Below, piece after piece: positions 34,104 through 43,628 of a stretch of DNA of 64,000 nt (position 1 is its first letter; each line of letters begins with the position of its first letter). A program made the position numbers and the translations under genes. A model generated the notes under the pieces. It had not been told where the DNA came from, searched no databases, and worked only from the letters and a program-made list of their open reading frames with translations. Source of the DNA: Acetohalobium arabaticum DSM 5501 (GTDB lineage Bacteria; Bacillota; Halanaerobiia; Halobacteroidales; Acetohalobiaceae); contig NC_014378.1 in assembly GCF_000144695.1 (NCBI RefSeq), positions 904,781 through 968,780 of the forward strand, written 5' to 3'.

Positions 34104-35891
34104 TTGGGAGAAAATCATCAATATAAAAGTAATAGCTTAATTATTTTGGTTATAACCTGTTTAGTACTATCATTTATTAGTTTTAAAAATTACCTGCTTT
34201 TTCACAATATTGTTGAATTATATAGTGTTATTATTGCTTGTGGTATTTTTATAATTGCTGTTAACACCAGTCATCTTTCTAGTAATAGTTATTTATTATT
34301 TATAGGCGTCTCCTATGGATTTATTGCTTTTTTTGATCTATTCCATACCCTTTCCTATAAAGGAATGGGAGTTTTTTTCATTAGAACAGCGAATTTACCA
34401 ACTCAATTGTGGATTATAGCTCGTTATCTAGAGGCAATATCATTATTAATAGCTTTTAAATTTATCAATACTGACATTAGTACTAAGAAATTATATTTTA
34501 GCTATTTTATCTTTTCTTTAGTTTTATTATCAGGGGTGTTCTGGGCAGAATGGTTCCCTAATTGTTATCAACCAGATAGTGGCCTTACTATTTTTAAAAT
34601 ATATAGTGAATATGTAATTATAGCTATTTTAATTTTAAATATTATGCTTCTTATTAAAAAAAGAGATAAATTTCATTCTCAATTTTATAAATATATGATG
34701 TATTCAATAGGTTTTACTATTCTATCCGAATTACTTTTTACCATGTATAGTGATGTTCAGGGACTATTTAATATATTAGGACATATTGTAAAATTAATTT
34801 CTTTTTATTATATCTATAAATCAGTTATTCAAATTAATCTCTTAGATCCTTATAATGCTTTATTTCGTAATATAAATAAAAAAAACAAAAAGATGAAACA
34901 ATTAAATAATACCTTACTTGTAATTACTAAAGTCAAGGGTTTAATTGCTACTGAAGAAGATATTGAAACTTTCTTTGATAAATCCTTAGATGTTTTATTA
35001 GAAAAAAGAGATTATGCAATGGCTTGGATTGGAAAAGCAATAGAAGAGGATAAGAAAGTAATTCCTATGGCCCAAGCAGGAATGACTAAAGGATACTTAG
35101 ATAATATCACTATTACTTGGGATGATAAGGAATCAAGCATGGGGCCAACTGGAAGGGCTATTAAAGAAAGAAAACACATTATTGAAAAAAATAATGTTAA
35201 CTTTGCTTCCTGTCAAGAAGAGGCGTCTAGAAAAAATTATGTAACTAGTATTGCTCTACCTATTATTCATGATGATCAAGTTTATGGTGCTTTAAATATT
35301 TATTCTAAATCCAAGAATACTTTTATAAAACCAGAAATTGATTTATTACAAGATTTAGCTAGAAATATCGGTTTTGCCATTAATAAATTACGAAATAAAG
35401 AAAAAATAAAATATTTATCCTTTCATGACCAGTTAACTGGGTTGTATAATCGCATGTTTTTTAATAAAGAATTAGAAAGATTAAATGTGAAACGTAATCT
35501 TCCTTTAAGTATTGTTGTAACTGATTTAAATGGGTTAAAAAAAGTTAATGATAATTATGGACATAAAATGGGAGATAAGTTATTAATTGCTTTTGCTAAA
35601 TTATTAAGAGAATATTGTCGTCAGGATGATATTATTTGTCGTTGGGGTGGTGATGAATTTGCTTTATTATTTCCTAAGACTCCATCTTCAAAAACTAAAG
35701 AAATAATTTCTAGAATTAAAGAGAAGGTAAATCAGACTACATGTGAAGGAATTCAGTTAAGTAGTGCTTTTGGTTATGCAGTTAAAACTAATACTGAAGA
35801 TGACATTCAGCAAATATTTAAGCAAGCAGATAATAATATGTATCAAGATAAAAGACAACAAAAGCAGTCATCAGATATAAATAATTGTTAA
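34104..35891 (+). CDS. MASE3-GAF diguanylate cyclase
   Basis: Membrane c-di-GMP synthase of 595 residues. The MASE3 sensor (about seven TM helices) has GFIAFFDLFHTLSYKGMG, a GAF domain spans ~270-420, and the GGDEF domain has SFHDQLTGLYNRMFF and an intact catalytic RWGGDEF. The start is TTG 34104 after SD AAGGAGGAAG. Its sensor closely parallels that of the histidine kinase just upstream, so the two probably arose by duplication and domain swapping and may sense the same signal. Confidence 0.88.
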   Translation: MGENHQYKSNSLIILVITCLVLSFISFKNYLLFHNIVELYSVIIACGIFIIAVNTSHLSSNSYLLFIGVSYGFIAFFDLFHTLSYKGMGVFFIRTANLPTQLWIIARYLEAISLLIAFKFINTDISTKKLYFSYFIFSLVLLSGVFWAEWFPNCYQPDSGLTIFKIYSEYVIIAILILNIMLLIKKRDKFHSQFYKYMMYSIGFTILSELLFTMYSDVQGLFNILGHIVKLISFYYIYKSVIQINLLDPYNALFRNINKKNKKMKQLNNTLLVITKVKGLIATEEDIETFFDKSLDVLLEKRDYAMAWIGKAIEEDKKVIPMAQAGMTKGYLDNITITWDDKESSMGPTGRAIKERKHIIEKNNVNFASCQEEASRKNYVTSIALPIIHDDQVYGALNIYSKSKNTFIKPEIDLLQDLARNIGFAINKLRNKEKIKYLSFHDQLTGLYNRMFFNKELERLNVKRNLPLSIVVTDLNGLKKVNDNYGHKMGDKLLIAFAKLLREYCRQDDIICRWGGDEFALLFPKTPSSKTKEIISRIKEKVNQTTCEGIQLSSAFGYAVKTNTEDDIQQIFKQADNNMYQDKRQQKQSSDINNC

Positions 35892-36080
35892 CAATAAAAC
35901 TAAATTTATAGTATTTTGTTATATTATAGGTAAAAAAAGGGATTTTTATATAAGTATCCAATTACTAAGATATGATAATGCCATTGAGGATAATTTAGCT
36001 TACATTTAGTAGATAGCAGCAGTTTAGGGTTTAACCAATAACTTTATTTAAATATAGTTAATTTATTGAAAGGGGAGTCT

Positions 36081-38198
36081 ATGAATTATTTGATATGGGA
36101 AAATGAAAAATTAGAAATTAAAACTAAAAAAAGAAAAGTACCCGAAAATACTATTGAAAAATGGCAAAACATAGTTGATATTATGGTCAAAAAAATTGGA
36201 GTAACAGATGCTTTAATCACTCGAGTGACTCCACCTTATATTGAAGTTTTTCAAGCTAGTCAGAATAAAGAAAATCCTTTCAATAGAAGGGATAAGGTAA
36301 AACTGACAGGACATTATTGTGAAGTGGTAGTCAAAAACAGGAAAAAACTTTTAGTTTCCAACGCTTTAGAAAATGATAACTGGAAAGATTCTATTGAGGT
36401 AGAAAAAGGAATGATCTCCTATCTGGGATTTCCTCTAAAATGGCCTGATGGTGATATTTTTGGTACTATATGTGTACATGATACAGAGGAAAATGAATTC
36501 AGTAAAGATGCCGAAGAATTAATAAAGCAATTTCAGGAACTTGTTGAGTCTCACTTGAAAATACTCTATCAGAAAGAACAGCTAGACCAACAGATTGAAA
36601 AAGAACAGAAAATAAAAGAAAGATTAGAACTTGTCATGGATGCTAGTGAACATGGTTTTTGGGATTGGGATTTGGATACAGGTGAGGTATATTTCAGTCC
36701 TAGATATTATACAATGCTCGGTTATAAACCAGGAGAATTACCTATGAAAACAGAAACCTGGATTAATTTAATACACCCAAATGATAGAAAGAAAATCATT
36801 CTCAAAATTGAAGAATACATAGAAAATGCTCAACCTTTTGAAGAAGAATTTCGGATGAAGTGTAAAGATTGTAGCTATAAATGGATATCAGGAAGAATTA
36901 AAAGTTTTGAAATAGATAAAGAGGGAAATCCACATCGAGCAGTTGGCGTTCATGTGGATATTACTAAACATAAAAAAGATGAAAGAAAGTTACGGAATCA
37001 AAAAGAAGAACTTAAAGACCAGAAAGAAGAACTTCAGGCGTTAAATGAACAATTGACTGCTTATAGTGAAGAAGTAGCAACTATAAATCAAGAATTAAAT
37101 GAACTTAATAACCGATTTATTAACATGATAAATGTCATTTCTAATTTGAATGAAGGTTCTAAAAGTGATGAAAAGGGTTTTTTAGCTGATTTATTACATA
37201 GAGCAGTAAATATTATTCCTGAAGCGGATTATGGTAAAATATATATAGTTGATGAAGATGGTTATTGTAACTTTATTGATGCAATTGGACATGATATTGA
37301 TATATTAAAGAAAAGCAAAATGCGTGAAGAGATATTCTTCTGTGATAGTGGTCAAAGTATCTATATTTTAGATGAATACTCACTTAATATCGATAAAATC
37401 CCTGATGGTATTAAACAGAATTTCATAAGTGCTTTAAAACCTGTAAGTCAATCTATATACATCAATATAACTGTAAATGATGAAGTTGTAGGTAAGATTA
37501 TTCTTGATATAGCTGAAGATAGTAATCAAGAATTTAGTAACAATACAAAAGAAATTTTGAGCTCACTTGCTACTTTAGCTTCAGTTTTCTTTTCTTTTCA
37601 ACGTTATAATAAATTACAGGGGCAGTTTACTAAAGATTTGATTACTTCTATTATTCAGATGTTAGAAATATATGATAGATATACTAGCGGACATTCGGAG
37701 AATGTAGCCCAAATAGCTTCAAAAATAGCTGAAGAGATGGGTTTATCACAACGAAAGATAACAGATGCTTACTGGGCTGGTATGGTTCATGATATTGGTA
37801 AACTGCTTATTCCTCTTAATATTTTAAATAAGAAGGGAACCTTAAGTGATAGTGAATATGAATTAATAAAAAAACATCCGTATTGGGGTTATAAGTCATT
37901 AAGTAAGTCAGAATCTTTGAGTCATATTGCTAAATATGTATTGCATCATCATGAGCGTTGGGATGGTGAGGGGTATCCAGATGGACTTAAAGACAGTGAA
38001 ATTCCTTTAATATCACAGATATTAGCAGTATCTGATAGTTGGGATGCAATGACATCAGACAGAGCCTATAGAGAAGTCTTATCTAAAGATGAAGCAATCC
38101 AAGAAATTAGAGATAATAAAAGGAGTCAATTTTCTCCTAGAGTAGTAGATGCTTTTATTAATTTATTGGAAGGTAATCTTGAATTTGAAGTAGTTTAG
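36081..38198 (+). CDS. GAF-PAS-GAF-HD-GYP signalling protein
   Basis: Cytoplasmic c-di-GMP phosphodiesterase candidate of about 705 residues. It has a GAF domain (~15-165), a PAS_3 domain (GFWDWDLDTGEVYFS to GVHVDITKH) and a coiled coil (~305-345, KEELKDQKEEL repeats). A second GAF-like region (~350-505) and a C-terminal HD-GYP domain follow. The catalytic motifs are intact: GHSENVAQIA, MVHDIGKLLIP, HHHERWDGEGYPDGL and DSWDAMTSDRAYR. ATG 36081 follows AAGGGGAG; the TTG at 36066 lies before the SD. No membrane segment is seen. Confidence 0.88.
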   Translation: MNYLIWENEKLEIKTKKRKVPENTIEKWQNIVDIMVKKIGVTDALITRVTPPYIEVFQASQNKENPFNRRDKVKLTGHYCEVVVKNRKKLLVSNALENDNWKDSIEVEKGMISYLGFPLKWPDGDIFGTICVHDTEENEFSKDAEELIKQFQELVESHLKILYQKEQLDQQIEKEQKIKERLELVMDASEHGFWDWDLDTGEVYFSPRYYTMLGYKPGELPMKTETWINLIHPNDRKKIILKIEEYIENAQPFEEEFRMKCKDCSYKWISGRIKSFEIDKEGNPHRAVGVHVDITKHKKDERKLRNQKEELKDQKEELQALNEQLTAYSEEVATINQELNELNNRFINMINVISNLNEGSKSDEKGFLADLLHRAVNIIPEADYGKIYIVDEDGYCNFIDAIGHDIDILKKSKMREEIFFCDSGQSIYILDEYSLNIDKIPDGIKQNFISALKPVSQSIYINITVNDEVVGKIILDIAEDSNQEFSNNTKEILSSLATLASVFFSFQRYNKLQGQFTKDLITSIIQMLEIYDRYTSGHSENVAQIASKIAEEMGLSQRKITDAYWAGMVHDIGKLLIPLNILNKKGTLSDSEYELIKKHPYWGYKSLSKSESLSHIAKYVLHHHERWDGEGYPDGLKDSEIPLISQILAVSDSWDAMTSDRAYREVLSKDEAIQEIRDNKRSQFSPRVVDAFINLLEGNLEFEVV

Positions 38199-38347
38199 AA
38201 ATCAAATTAAAAGTTTGAATAATAAAATTATCTTTATATGAAATTTAATACTTTTATAAAATTCAGCTCAGAAAACCCCTATGCTTGTCGTAGGGGCTGA
38301 ATGAGCCTTTAATTTTAAAGTTCGATACTTTAAAATTAAATATTTGT

Positions 38348-38419
38348 TTAGTCTTGGTTTTCATCATTATATTTGTTAAGTACCATTTCCATACCTTCTT
38401 CAATTAAATCATTAGCATT
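38348..38419 (-). pseudogene. Truncated RHH gene of IS copy 2
   Basis: The minus strand reads NANDLIEEGMEMVLNKYNDE and then NQD before the stop, the C-terminal 23 codons of the RHH protein of copy 1. The start, ribbon strand and promoter are deleted, so no DNA-binding protein can be made. Confidence 0.85.
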
Positions 38420-38466
38420 TATGTTATAATATACCTAGATAACAAGGTGCGAGAGGGGGTGAGAAA

Positions 38467-39756
38467 ATGAAATTATCTTTTAAATTTAAGCCCGATTTTA
38501 GTCATAAGCAACTAGAAATAGTTAAAGAGTTAAGTTGGCACTGTTCTAAGCTGTATAATATTACTAATTATGCAATCAAAAATAACAAAGATATTAAACC
38601 AGTCTATACTAGGTTAGAAAATAACTTTAAGGATAATTGGCATACCGACTATCTACATAGTCACAATAGGCAACAACTTTTTAAACAATTAGTTCAAGAT
38701 TGGAAAAGTTACTTTAATAGCATTGAAGATTACAATAACAATCCTAGCAAGTATCAAGGTCAACCAAGACCACCTAAATTTAAGTATTTAGACAATAATC
38801 CAAGTGAAGTGATATTCACTAATTTAGCTACTAGAATTAGGGAGGGCAACTTGTTATTATCCTTATCCAAAGAGATTAAAAACCGATATCAGGTGGACAG
38901 TCTTAAATTTCGATTACCTACAGTAATTGAAAGCCTTATAGACGAGGATAATCTCTCCATGTCCAAAGGACATTCCGTGGAAAACTCCCTCCAACAAGTT
39001 AGGATAAAACAAGATAACCTAACTAACCAATGGTATCTATTAATAATATATAAACAACAGCCGAAAGAAAATTCTCCAGGTGATAATATAATGTCAATAG
39101 ATTTAGGATTAGATAATTTAGCTACTTTAACCTTTAAAGATAATACTGAAAACTACATTATTAATGGTAAACCGCTCAAAAGTAAGAATAAGTATTTTAA
39201 CCAGGAAATAAATAGATTGCAATCTATTAGAATGAAGCAAACTGGTAGCAAAAAATTTAAAGATACCAAACAAATTAAGAAACTTCGTACTAAACGTAGA
39301 AATTATGTATTTGATTACCTTCATAAAGCAAGTAGAAAAATAGTTAATTTGGCTAAAAAGCATAATGTGTCTAAAATAGTAATCGGTGATTTAAAAGAAA
39401 TCAAGCAAGGTATGGATTATAATAAATCTTTCGTGCAAGTGCCAATTCAACGATTAAAAGATTTAATAGAATATAAGGCTAAACTAGAAGGTATAGAGGT
39501 TAATATCATTAATGAAGCCTATACTAGTGGATGCTCGGCAATTGATTTAGAGAAGTTAAATAAAGATAATTACAATAAGTCTCGCAGAGTTGAAAGAGGG
39601 CTTTTTCAATCTAATTTTGGATTAACTATAAATGCTGATGTAAATGGTAGTCTGAATATAATGCGTAAATTTCTAGATAAATGTATTCCCGAACTTATTA
39701 ACCGAGCTAGGGATAATGGAGTCGTGAACCCTCCAAAAAGATTAAGGGTGGCTTAG
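38467..39756 (+). CDS. tnpB: TnpB RNA-guided nuclease, copy 2
   Basis: A 429-residue TnpB closely related to copy 1. RuvC-I is SIDLGLDN, the RuvC-II position reads IVIGDL (no Glu), the alternative Glu is in INEAYTSGCS, and RuvC-III is NADVNGSLN. There are no zinc-finger CxxC pairs. A short insertion around residues 160-170 (DEDNLSMSKGHSVEN) is absent from copy 1. SD GAGGGGGTG. The full frame is intact, but its -35 box was lost with the RHH deletion, so expression may be weak. Confidence 0.92.
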   Translation: MKLSFKFKPDFSHKQLEIVKELSWHCSKLYNITNYAIKNNKDIKPVYTRLENNFKDNWHTDYLHSHNRQQLFKQLVQDWKSYFNSIEDYNNNPSKYQGQPRPPKFKYLDNNPSEVIFTNLATRIREGNLLLSLSKEIKNRYQVDSLKFRLPTVIESLIDEDNLSMSKGHSVENSLQQVRIKQDNLTNQWYLLIIYKQQPKENSPGDNIMSIDLGLDNLATLTFKDNTENYIINGKPLKSKNKYFNQEINRLQSIRMKQTGSKKFKDTKQIKKLRTKRRNYVFDYLHKASRKIVNLAKKHNVSKIVIGDLKEIKQGMDYNKSFVQVPIQRLKDLIEYKAKLEGIEVNIINEAYTSGCSAIDLEKLNKDNYNKSRRVERGLFQSNFGLTINADVNGSLNIMRKFLDKCIPELINRARDNGVVNPPKRLRVA

Positions 39757-39853
39757 ATACCAAACATCTTTCAAATCTCTCTAGTAACGCATTGCTTTTT
39801 TAGGATGTGTGAAGTAAGAGAAGCCTCCGTTGCTTGTCTCGGAGGTGGTTCAC
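39757..39853 (+). ncRNA. Candidate omega RNA of tnpB copy 2
   Basis: Homologous to the candidate at 20437-20550. The conserved core CAAATCTCTCTAGTAAC is followed by the CGCAT/ATGTG hairpin and the terminal CCTCCG/CGGAGG hairpin with loop TTGCTTGTCT, ending in GGTGGTTCAC. The guide would start at TAAACATCAGTAAAA. Confidence 0.6.
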
Positions 39854-40689
39854 TAAACATCAGTAAAAAAGAAATAAATAATAAAAAAATTCATGAGGTA
39901 TTTATTACTGATGCTGAAGATTTAGAGTCCACATTTTTACTAAAAGAAGGTTCTTATAAAGAAATTCATCTTAAATTTTGCAATTCATTACTTGAAAAGG
40001 ATAATTATATTTTTGTCAGTTATATTTTCAAATTAGATAATAATTATTGTCTTATAGGAGAAAGAAAGAATGTAGAAGATAAAGAAGCTTTAGAAAAAAT
40101 ATCTCTTTTAAATAATGAATTAGCAAATAAAACTCGAAAATTGACCAAAAAAAATAAAAAACTTCAACAAGCAAAGGATGAAATTGAAAAACTATCTAAA
40201 ACTGATGAACTAACTGGGCTTGCTAATCGGAGACACTTTATGAATTATTTACAGAAAATATTCTCTCAGGCTCAAAGATATTCCCAATCATTATCCCTGG
40301 TAATGATTGATCTGGATAAATTTAAAAATATTAATGATACTTATGGTCATGATGCAGGGGATAAGGTTTTATCAGCTCTTGGAGATCTTCTCAATAATGA
40401 AACTAGAAACGAAGACTTAGCTGCTAGAATTGGCGGAGAAGAGTTTATTGTTATTTTAACTCAAACTGATTTAAATGATGCTAGAAATTATGCAGAAAGA
40501 ATACGAAAAAAAATTTCTAAACTTAATATAGAATCAATACCAGTTAAAATAACAGCAAGTTTAGGAGTTGCTACAATGAAGAATAATGATGATTATGAAT
40601 CAATTTTTAATCGGGCAGATGAAGCTCTATATAAAGCAAAAAATAGTGGGAGAGATAAGGTCTGTAAATATAAAGGATATAAATTATAG
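39805..40689 (+). CDS. Diguanylate cyclase with 5' end replaced by the IS
   Basis: Bases from 39854 encode a PAS-like remnant (~50-95), a Lys-rich coiled coil (~100-130) and a complete GGDEF domain with TDELTGLANRRHFM and active RIGGEEF. The first ATG in frame (39805) lies inside the right end of the tnpB element, so the first 16 residues are IS-derived and no SD precedes that ATG. The original N-terminus is missing. It is either a chimeric short cyclase or a pseudogene. Confidence 0.7.
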   Translation: MCEVREASVACLGGGSLNISKKEINNKKIHEVFITDAEDLESTFLLKEGSYKEIHLKFCNSLLEKDNYIFVSYIFKLDNNYCLIGERKNVEDKEALEKISLLNNELANKTRKLTKKNKKLQQAKDEIEKLSKTDELTGLANRRHFMNYLQKIFSQAQRYSQSLSLVMIDLDKFKNINDTYGHDAGDKVLSALGDLLNNETRNEDLAARIGGEEFIVILTQTDLNDARNYAERIRKKISKLNIESIPVKITASLGVATMKNNDDYESIFNRADEALYKAKNSGRDKVCKYKGYKL

Positions 40690-40824
40690 AAATGCAGATT
40701 CTATTGATGATTTTACTGATAAATGTAGAATAGAAAATGGAATCTATTTTAACTCTAATTGCTAATTAAGCAATTTATTAAACTAATTATTCAACAACCT
40801 AAAAACCAAAAAAGTTTCCTTTAA

Positions 40825-40866
40825 GTGATGCATATCACAGAAAGTAATTAACATAATGGATATAAT
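40825..40866 (+). promoter_or_regulatory. CRP/FNR-family site and promoter of hcp
   Basis: GTGATGCATATCAC (40825-40838), an inverted repeat of the CRP/FNR type, is followed by TATAAT at 40861-40866. With a start point about 7 bases after the -10, the site is centred near -41.5, the class II activator position. An HcpR-like or other nitrosative/redox CRP-family regulator is the likely ligand (inference). Confidence 0.65.
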
Positions 40867-40960
40867 ATGAATAACGAATTAAATAAGTAAGAAATGCAGC
40901 AAAAGGAGTCTTTAAATGTTTAAAAGGATTTTATCATCTCACTTAAAGGAGGAGATTAAT

Positions 40961-42262
40961 ATGACAGAGATGAATATGTTCTGTAATCAATGTGAACAGA
41001 CACCATCTGGAGGATGTACGAAAGTAGGAGTCTGTGGTAAGAATGAAGATATTGCTAGCCTACAAGATACAGTTATCTATGGTTTAAAGGGAGTAGCTGC
41101 TTATGCTAATCATGCCCGAGAATTAGGCTATACTGATCCGGAAGTTAATGAAACTATCGAGCGGGGGCTGTACTCGACTTTAACCAATGTTAATTTTAAT
41201 TTGGAAGAAAATATCGAGATGGCGATGGAAGTAGGAGAAGCAACAGTTAAAGTTATGGATTTATTGGATGAGGCACATACAGATGAATTTGGCATTCCGG
41301 AACCTGTAGAGGTACCACAGAATCAGGCTGAAGGAAAGGCAATTTTAGTTACCGGCCATAATCTTCATGCTCTTAAAGAATTATTAGAACAGAGTGAGGG
41401 TAAGGGAATTAATATTTATACTCATTCGGAGATGTTACCGGCCCACGGCTATCCGGAATTAAATAAGTATGACCATCTAAAAGGAAATATCGGCGGTTCC
41501 TGGACTGATCAGCGGGAATTATTTGAGGAATTTCCCGGAGCAATTTTAGGAACTACTAACTGTGTAATGCCGATTAGAGGCGGCTATGCTGACCGATTCT
41601 TCTCTTATGATGTAACCGGTCTAGAAGATGTAACTAAGATTGAAGATGATGACTTCACGCCTGTAATTGAAAAGGCTTTAGACTTACCAGAGGCTAATAT
41701 GGAATCAGATGAAACATTAACAACCGGCTTCCACCATCAGAATGTTTTGGAATTAGCTCCGAATATTGTAGAAGCAGTTAAAGAGGGCAAGATCAGCCGC
41801 TTCTTTGTTATTGCCGGCTGTGACTCTCCAGGTTCAGGCAATGAATACTACCGTGAGTTAGCTAAATCTGTTCCAGAGGACTGTGTAATATTAACTACAG
41901 CCTGTGGAAAGTTTAGATTTAATGATCTAGATTATGGTACTGTGCCCGGGACTGAAATTCCTCGATTCATCGATTTAGGCCAGTGTAATAACTCAATTTC
42001 GGCAGTCAAGATTGCCTTGGCTCTAGCAGATGCCTTTGATTGTGAAGTTAATGAATTACCATTAAGCATTGTTCTATCCTGGTTTGAACAGAAAGCATGT
42101 GCAATTTTATTAGGACTCTTTAATTTAGGAATTCAGGATATCTATCTTGGTGCTACTCCGCCGGACTTCTTAACTGAAAATGTTGTAGGAGTTTTGCAGG
42201 ATAACTTTAACTTACAGCTAACAGGAGATTCCCAAGAGGATTTAGAAAAGATGTTAGGCTAA
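40961..42262 (+). CDS. hcp: Hybrid-cluster protein (hydroxylamine/NO reductase), short class
   Basis: Oxygen-sensitive Fe-S enzyme protecting anaerobes from nitric oxide and hydroxylamine. N-terminal 4Fe-4S cysteines are C8, C11, C19 and C25. The hybrid-cluster ligands are all recognisable in GHNLHALKE, THSEM, TTNCVMP, AGCDSPG, TACGKFRF, GQCNN and WFEQKA. At 433 residues it is about 110 shorter than the classic protein, lacking the extra N-terminal bundle, as in the short class III Hcps. ATG 40961 follows AAAGGAGGAG; the ATG at 40916 has no good SD. Confidence 0.93.
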   Translation: MTEMNMFCNQCEQTPSGGCTKVGVCGKNEDIASLQDTVIYGLKGVAAYANHARELGYTDPEVNETIERGLYSTLTNVNFNLEENIEMAMEVGEATVKVMDLLDEAHTDEFGIPEPVEVPQNQAEGKAILVTGHNLHALKELLEQSEGKGINIYTHSEMLPAHGYPELNKYDHLKGNIGGSWTDQRELFEEFPGAILGTTNCVMPIRGGYADRFFSYDVTGLEDVTKIEDDDFTPVIEKALDLPEANMESDETLTTGFHHQNVLELAPNIVEAVKEGKISRFFVIAGCDSPGSGNEYYRELAKSVPEDCVILTTACGKFRFNDLDYGTVPGTEIPRFIDLGQCNNSISAVKIALALADAFDCEVNELPLSIVLSWFEQKACAILLGLFNLGIQDIYLGATPPDFLTENVVGVLQDNFNLQLTGDSQEDLEKMLG

Positions 42263-42289
42263 TTAAACAATAGAATCAGCTTAAAAATG

Positions 42290-42322
42290 AGTCCCTACCT
42301 AAATAAGTAGGGGCTTCTTTTA
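42290..42322. terminator. Terminator between hcp and the convergent antiporter
   Basis: AGTCCCTAC (42290-42298) pairs with GTAGGGGCT (42307-42315), with one wobble, followed by TCTTTTAATT. Confidence 0.8.
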
Positions 42323-42386
42323 ATTAAATAAGAGGAAGAAGCTATATTATTTGTGATATTGGGTTGGTTAGTATATCCCTTTGTAT

Positions 42387-43595
42387 TTATAATTTTGCTT
42401 CTTCTGGATTATTTTCTGGTTTTGATAGCCAGTTTTCACCGGCTAGTTTGATACCTGCCGCACCGAGCGGTGCAGTGATAATAATTGCCAAGACTGCCAT
42501 TGCCAGGATTAGCTCTCCTGACTCTACGCCTGCAGATAAAGGTACAGCACCGATGGCGGCCTGGACGGTAGCTTTAGGCGAGTAAGCAATTACACTAAAG
42601 ATTCGTTCCTTCCAGTTTAGCTCAGTTCCAGCAACTGAGATTAGGACTCCGGTTCCCCGGGCAATTAGTCCAATAAAGATAATTACAAGACCTATCAGCC
42701 CTGAATTAATTGCTAAATAGATATTCACCTCAGCTCCCACTAAAACAAATAACATTATTTCAGCAAAGACCCAGATCTTATTGAACTTAGAGGCCAATCT
42801 TTTGGCGACTAGATTATATCTTTCCTGCAGAATAAAGCCGATAGCCATTACTCCCAGCAGGGCTGCAATCGGAATTATATTTTTGAGAAGATCTTTTAAT
42901 CCGGTCAGAATTATGGCTGAACTGAGGATTAATAGGGCTTTTTTGGTATCCCGGATATGGTATTTTTTAAAGAGATAAAGGAGAATGAAGCCAGTAATAA
43001 TTCCTAGTAGTACTCCCATAAGAATTGAAATAGGGACATTTAATAACTTTTTAGCAATATTTAGCTGAGAACCTCCATAGAAGCCTAGAAAGGTGGAGAA
43101 GATAGTAATAGCAATTACATCATCTATCGAGGCTCCTGTCAGAATTAAAGTAGGAATTCCTTTATCTGCTCCTCGATTATTATCTATTAAATTTAACATC
43201 TGCGGAACTACAACTGCCGGAGAAACAGCAGCTATAATAAAGCCCAAGATTCCTCCTTCTATAAATGATAGCCCAAAAAGCTGCATAGATACAAATAATA
43301 CTGTAAAGCCTTCTAAGAAACTGGGGATAAAGCTCAATTTAACTGCTGGTACTCCTACTTTTTTTAGAGTTTCTTTTTCTATACCTAGACCTGCCCTTAA
43401 AAGAATTACAATTAAGGCAATCTTACGCAGATCAGGCGAGATAGTTAAGATTTCTTCACTGATTAGATTAAAGCCGTAAGGGCCGATTAAGATACCGAGG
43501 ATTAACATGCCTAATAGCCCCGGTAGTTTCATCTTCTTAAAGGCTCTATTAAAGATCAATCCTAATAAGATAATAACTGCAAGACTTAAAGCCAT
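42387..43595 (-). CDS. Na+(K+)/H+ antiporter, CPA/KefB-type
   Basis: Membrane cation:proton exchanger of 402 residues with about 12 hydrophobic helices. Family motifs are LPGLLGMLILGILIGP near the N-terminus, AAVSPAVVVPQML and GASIDDVIAITIFSTFLG, which contains the ion-binding Asp pair. The start is ATG 43595 with SD AAGGGAGGG. A longer frame to 43715 reads through a riboswitch and terminator and is not coding. The leader suggests control by Na+, fitting sodium export in a salt-exposed cell. Confidence 0.85.
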   Translation of the reverse strand: MALSLAVIILLGLIFNRAFKKMKLPGLLGMLILGILIGPYGFNLISEEILTISPDLRKIALIVILLRAGLGIEKETLKKVGVPAVKLSFIPSFLEGFTVLFVSMQLFGLSFIEGGILGFIIAAVSPAVVVPQMLNLIDNNRGADKGIPTLILTGASIDDVIAITIFSTFLGFYGGSQLNIAKKLLNVPISILMGVLLGIITGFILLYLFKKYHIRDTKKALLILSSAIILTGLKDLLKNIIPIAALLGVMAIGFILQERYNLVAKRLASKFNKIWVFAEIMLFVLVGAEVNIYLAINSGLIGLVIIFIGLIARGTGVLISVAGTELNWKERIFSVIAYSPKATVQAAIGAVPLSAGVESGELILAMAVLAIIITAPLGAAGIKLAGENWLSKPENNPEEAKL

Positions 43596-43628
43596 TGTTT
43601 GATTATCCCTCCCTTTTATTATAGAATA

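Larger units (their letters stand above)
38258..39853 (+). mobile_element. TnpB-only IS605/IS1341-type element, copy 2
   Basis: Same left end, TTTTAT flank and right end (GGTGGTTCAC) as copy 1, but 111 bp shorter. The difference is mainly a deletion that removed the N-terminal half of the RHH gene and the shared -35 palindrome, leaving only a TATAAT (38425-38430) before tnpB. The insertion lies within a diguanylate cyclase gene, whose remainder follows. Confidence 0.88.
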
